Below are positions 62,283 to 64,000 of a stretch of 64,000 nucleotides of DNA, one piece after another. Positions within the stretch are counted from its first letter, which is position 1, and every line of letters begins with the position of its first letter. Location of the stretch: contig NZ_JAERLY010000004.1 of assembly GCF_018256155.1 (NCBI RefSeq), positions 1-64,000 on the forward strand, in the 5' to 3' direction. The position numbers and the translations under genes were made by a program. The notes beneath the pieces were generated by a model that was not told the origin of the DNA, made no database searches, and was given only the letters and a program-made list of their open reading frames with translations. Origin of the DNA: Gluconobacter sp. Dm-62 (GTDB lineage: Bacteria; Pseudomonadota; Alphaproteobacteria; Acetobacterales; Acetobacteraceae).

Positions 62283-64000
62283 TTAGAACTGCTGTCCAAA
62301 ACCGAAACGCAGCGGGTACAGACGGTCACCATGTTCTTTGCGGATCGGCACGGCACCATCGATATTGACGAGCCCGAACGGGCTCTTCCATGAGACACCA
62401 AGACCGCCCGAGACGCGTGGAATCAGGTTATCACCCGTGATCGGGGTGTAGTTGTCACCGTCATTCGTGCGGTTCGTGTACAGATGCTTCACGCGCAGAC
62501 CTGCAAGACTACCGGCATCGATAAAGCCGCGACCCGAGATCCCTAGGTCATCGCCCATAGGCATCGGGAAGTTAAGCTGCGCGGAGGCCGTATACATGAA
62601 ACGACCGCCGAGAAGATCTTCCTGTCCCTGCGCCGGGATATAGACACCGTTGATCTTGAGATGTCCCGAACGCGGCCCGACGCCACCCTGAAGGAATCCT
62701 CGCAGGTTTTCACCACCAAGATAGAAGTTATCGATGATGTTGCGGTTTCCGTTAGAGCTCCAGTCCCCCATGTAACCGACGCCACCCTTGAACTGGAAGG
62801 TCCAGTCATGGTTTCCGGTCAGGTCATCAAGCGGAACGTAATAAGCGCCATCGGCTTTTACGCGGGCATATTTCGAGTTTCCACCGAGACCGGCAAAATC
62901 ACCGCCGACCTTGAACATGTAGCCACTATGTGGATTCATACGACGATCGCGACGATCGTAGGTGACGGACGTACTGATCTGGGACAGCAGCGACCATCCG
63001 GCAGACTGCTGAACGTAAATCGAAGGAACCCACTGGATCAGCGACGGATCTGCCGCGACGGTAGCCGCGTCATAGAAGTTGCCAACCTGACGATCGACGA
63101 GCGTATAGTTCCAGGACTGCGACAGGTAGCGGTTATACGCGTAACCCAATCGCAGGCTCATACCGTACTGGGATTCTTTATAGCTCTGATACGTCTGGTA
63201 GTTATTCTGGATGAAGTAGAAATCGGCACCGGCCACGAGGTTCCGGTTCAGGAAGTATGGATCCGTGATCGAGATGTCGGCCTGCTTTTCATAGTAGGCG
63301 ACCGTACCGGAGATACCCGCATCCACGCCCGTTCCGAGCAGGTTGTGCTGCTTGATCGAGGCATTGCCTAGAATACCAACGTCTGTCGAATAACCGCCAC
63401 CCAGCGAGAATTCACCGGTTGGCTTCTCAACCACGTTTGCAGAAACGTTTACGCGGTCCGGCGCGGAACCCTGTGTCTGGTCAACGGAGACGGAGCTGAA
63501 ATACCCGAGATCCTGAAGACCAAGCTTGGAATATTTACGGTCAAACGGGGTGTACGGGTCCCCTTCCGCCATCGGCAGGTTCCGGCGGATCACATCATCA
63601 TGGGTAATGGTATTGCCGTTGATGTCGATGCGCTCGACGTACACATGCGGACCTTCAGTGACGTCGAACAGCAGGTCAACGATATGCTTTTCCGGATTCC
63701 GGGCGATTTCTGAACGCACCATGGCGAACGGATGGCCGGTAGCCTGCAGCCATTCCTGCATGTTCTTGGTGTTGGTCTGGATCGCCGTACCGTCATAGAC
63801 CTGATGCGGGAACAGTTCGACATGCGGACGCAGCATATCGGACGTCACATGCCGCACAGTTGAGCGGACATCCATCTTGCCCAGACGGTAACGGTCACCC
63901 TCGTGAATGGTGAAGGTGATGTAGAAAGATTTGTGATCCGGAGCCAGCTCGCCAGTTGCGTCGACCATATGGAAATCGACGTAACCGTTATGCAGATAGA
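62283..64000 (-). CDS. bamA: Outer membrane protein assembly factor BamA, C-terminal part (runs off the window)
   Basis: The frame is open past the right edge. Visible are the last POTRA domains (about 63400-64000: FYITFTIHEGDRYRLGKMDV; HVYVERIDINGNTITHDDVI) and the whole 16-strand barrel, with the loop-6 motif in VGPRSGHLKINGVY beginning ENLRGFLQGG, the VRGF-type element, and a final strand ending RFGFGQQF. BamA folds proteins into the outer membrane. The N-terminal POTRAs are outside the window. Confidence 0.96.
   Translation of the reverse strand, partial: YLHNGYVDFHMVDATGELAPDHKSFYITFTIHEGDRYRLGKMDVRSTVRHVTSDMLRPHVELFPHQVYDGTAIQTNTKNMQEWLQATGHPFAMVRSEIARNPEKHIVDLLFDVTEGPHVYVERIDINGNTITHDDVIRRNLPMAEGDPYTPFDRKYSKLGLQDLGYFSSVSVDQTQGSAPDRVNVSANVVEKPTGEFSLGGGYSTDVGILGNASIKQHNLLGTGVDAGISGTVAYYEKQADISITDPYFLNRNLVAGADFYFIQNNYQTYQSYKESQYGMSLRLGYAYNRYLSQSWNYTLVDRQVGNFYDAATVAADPSLIQWVPSIYVQQSAGWSLLSQISTSVTYDRRDRRMNPHSGYMFKVGGDFAGLGGNSKYARVKADGAYYVPLDDLTGNHDWTFQFKGGVGYMGDWSSNGNRNIIDNFYLGGENLRGFLQGGVGPRSGHLKINGVYIPAQGQEDLLGGRFMYTASAQLNFPMPMGDDLGISGRGFIDAGSLAGLRVKHLYTNRTNDGDNYTPITGDNLIPRVSGGLGVSWKSPFGLVNIDGAVPIRKEHGDRLYPLRFGFGQQF

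Noticed and set aside
1-64000. CRISPR arrays, insertion sequences, rRNA genes, prophage genes
   Set aside because: No regularly spaced repeats, transposase or integrase motifs, rRNA sequence or phage structural genes were recognised.

Overview
The window is chromosomal DNA from an acetic acid bacterium (Acetobacteraceae), most like Gluconobacter. The evidence is a GC-rich core with alphaproteobacterial gene orders, a large membrane-bound PQQ dehydrogenase of the glucose/quinate/shikimate type, a rhizobial-type phosphatidylethanolamine N-methyltransferase, heme O synthase, and the block bamA-skp-lpxD-fabZ-lpxA-lpxI. The genus is inferred from gene content. No database search was run, and all homology calls come from reading motifs.

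Layout: 1-3.7 kb holds the C-terminal half of mutS (minus) meeting, head to head, a glnD (plus) that lacks its N-terminus. 3.7-12 kb carries a TPR/glycosyltransferase-like protein, a periplasmic Yellow/MRJP-like propeller, thrC, an M16 peptidase, pmbA and a Tim44-like protein. 12-14.2 kb is a three-gene overlapping operon: a degenerate cytochrome oxidase subunit I-like protein, ctaB, and a 40-residue CoxF-like peptide. 14.3-20.3 kb has pmtA, gshB, a Nudix hydrolase, greB and uvrB. 20.3-25.9 kb is the most accessory-looking part: an AT-rich regulatory gap with several perfect inverted repeats, a TonB-dependent receptor with a His-rich N-terminus, a second gap with nested palindromes, and the PQQ dehydrogenase. 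25.9-37.9 kb has ubiB-like, pepF, an acyltransferase, a low-GC orphan gene, gltB, gltD and an epimerase. 38-43.6 kb has tRNA-Leu(CAG), a short RNase D, kdsD, lptC, lptA, lptB and rpoN. 43.7-46.2 kb has small orphans, ridA, a DUF1150 gene and hsp20. 46.4-52.9 kb has def-fmt-truA, dapD-dapE plus a membrane protein, and a catalytically degenerate GGDEF-like protein. 52.9-57.3 kb is two minus-strand groups: rpmH-rnpA-yidD-yidC, and engB-argB. 57.3-64 kb has an orphan DHp-like mini-protein, gloA and the lipid A/outer-membrane assembly cluster, running off the right edge inside bamA.

Taken together, much of the window serves envelope building (Kdo and lipid A synthesis, LPS transport, BamA/Skp, YidC, diaminopimelate, phosphatidylcholine) and nitrogen assimilation (GOGAT, PII-modifying GlnD, sigma-54). 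Translation and repair housekeeping genes are interleaved.

The strongest oddities are the mutS/glnD double truncation at one point near 1185, and the ctaB-linked oxidase subunit I homologue. The latter appears to keep only the low-spin heme ligands and to have lost the oxygen-reducing centre.
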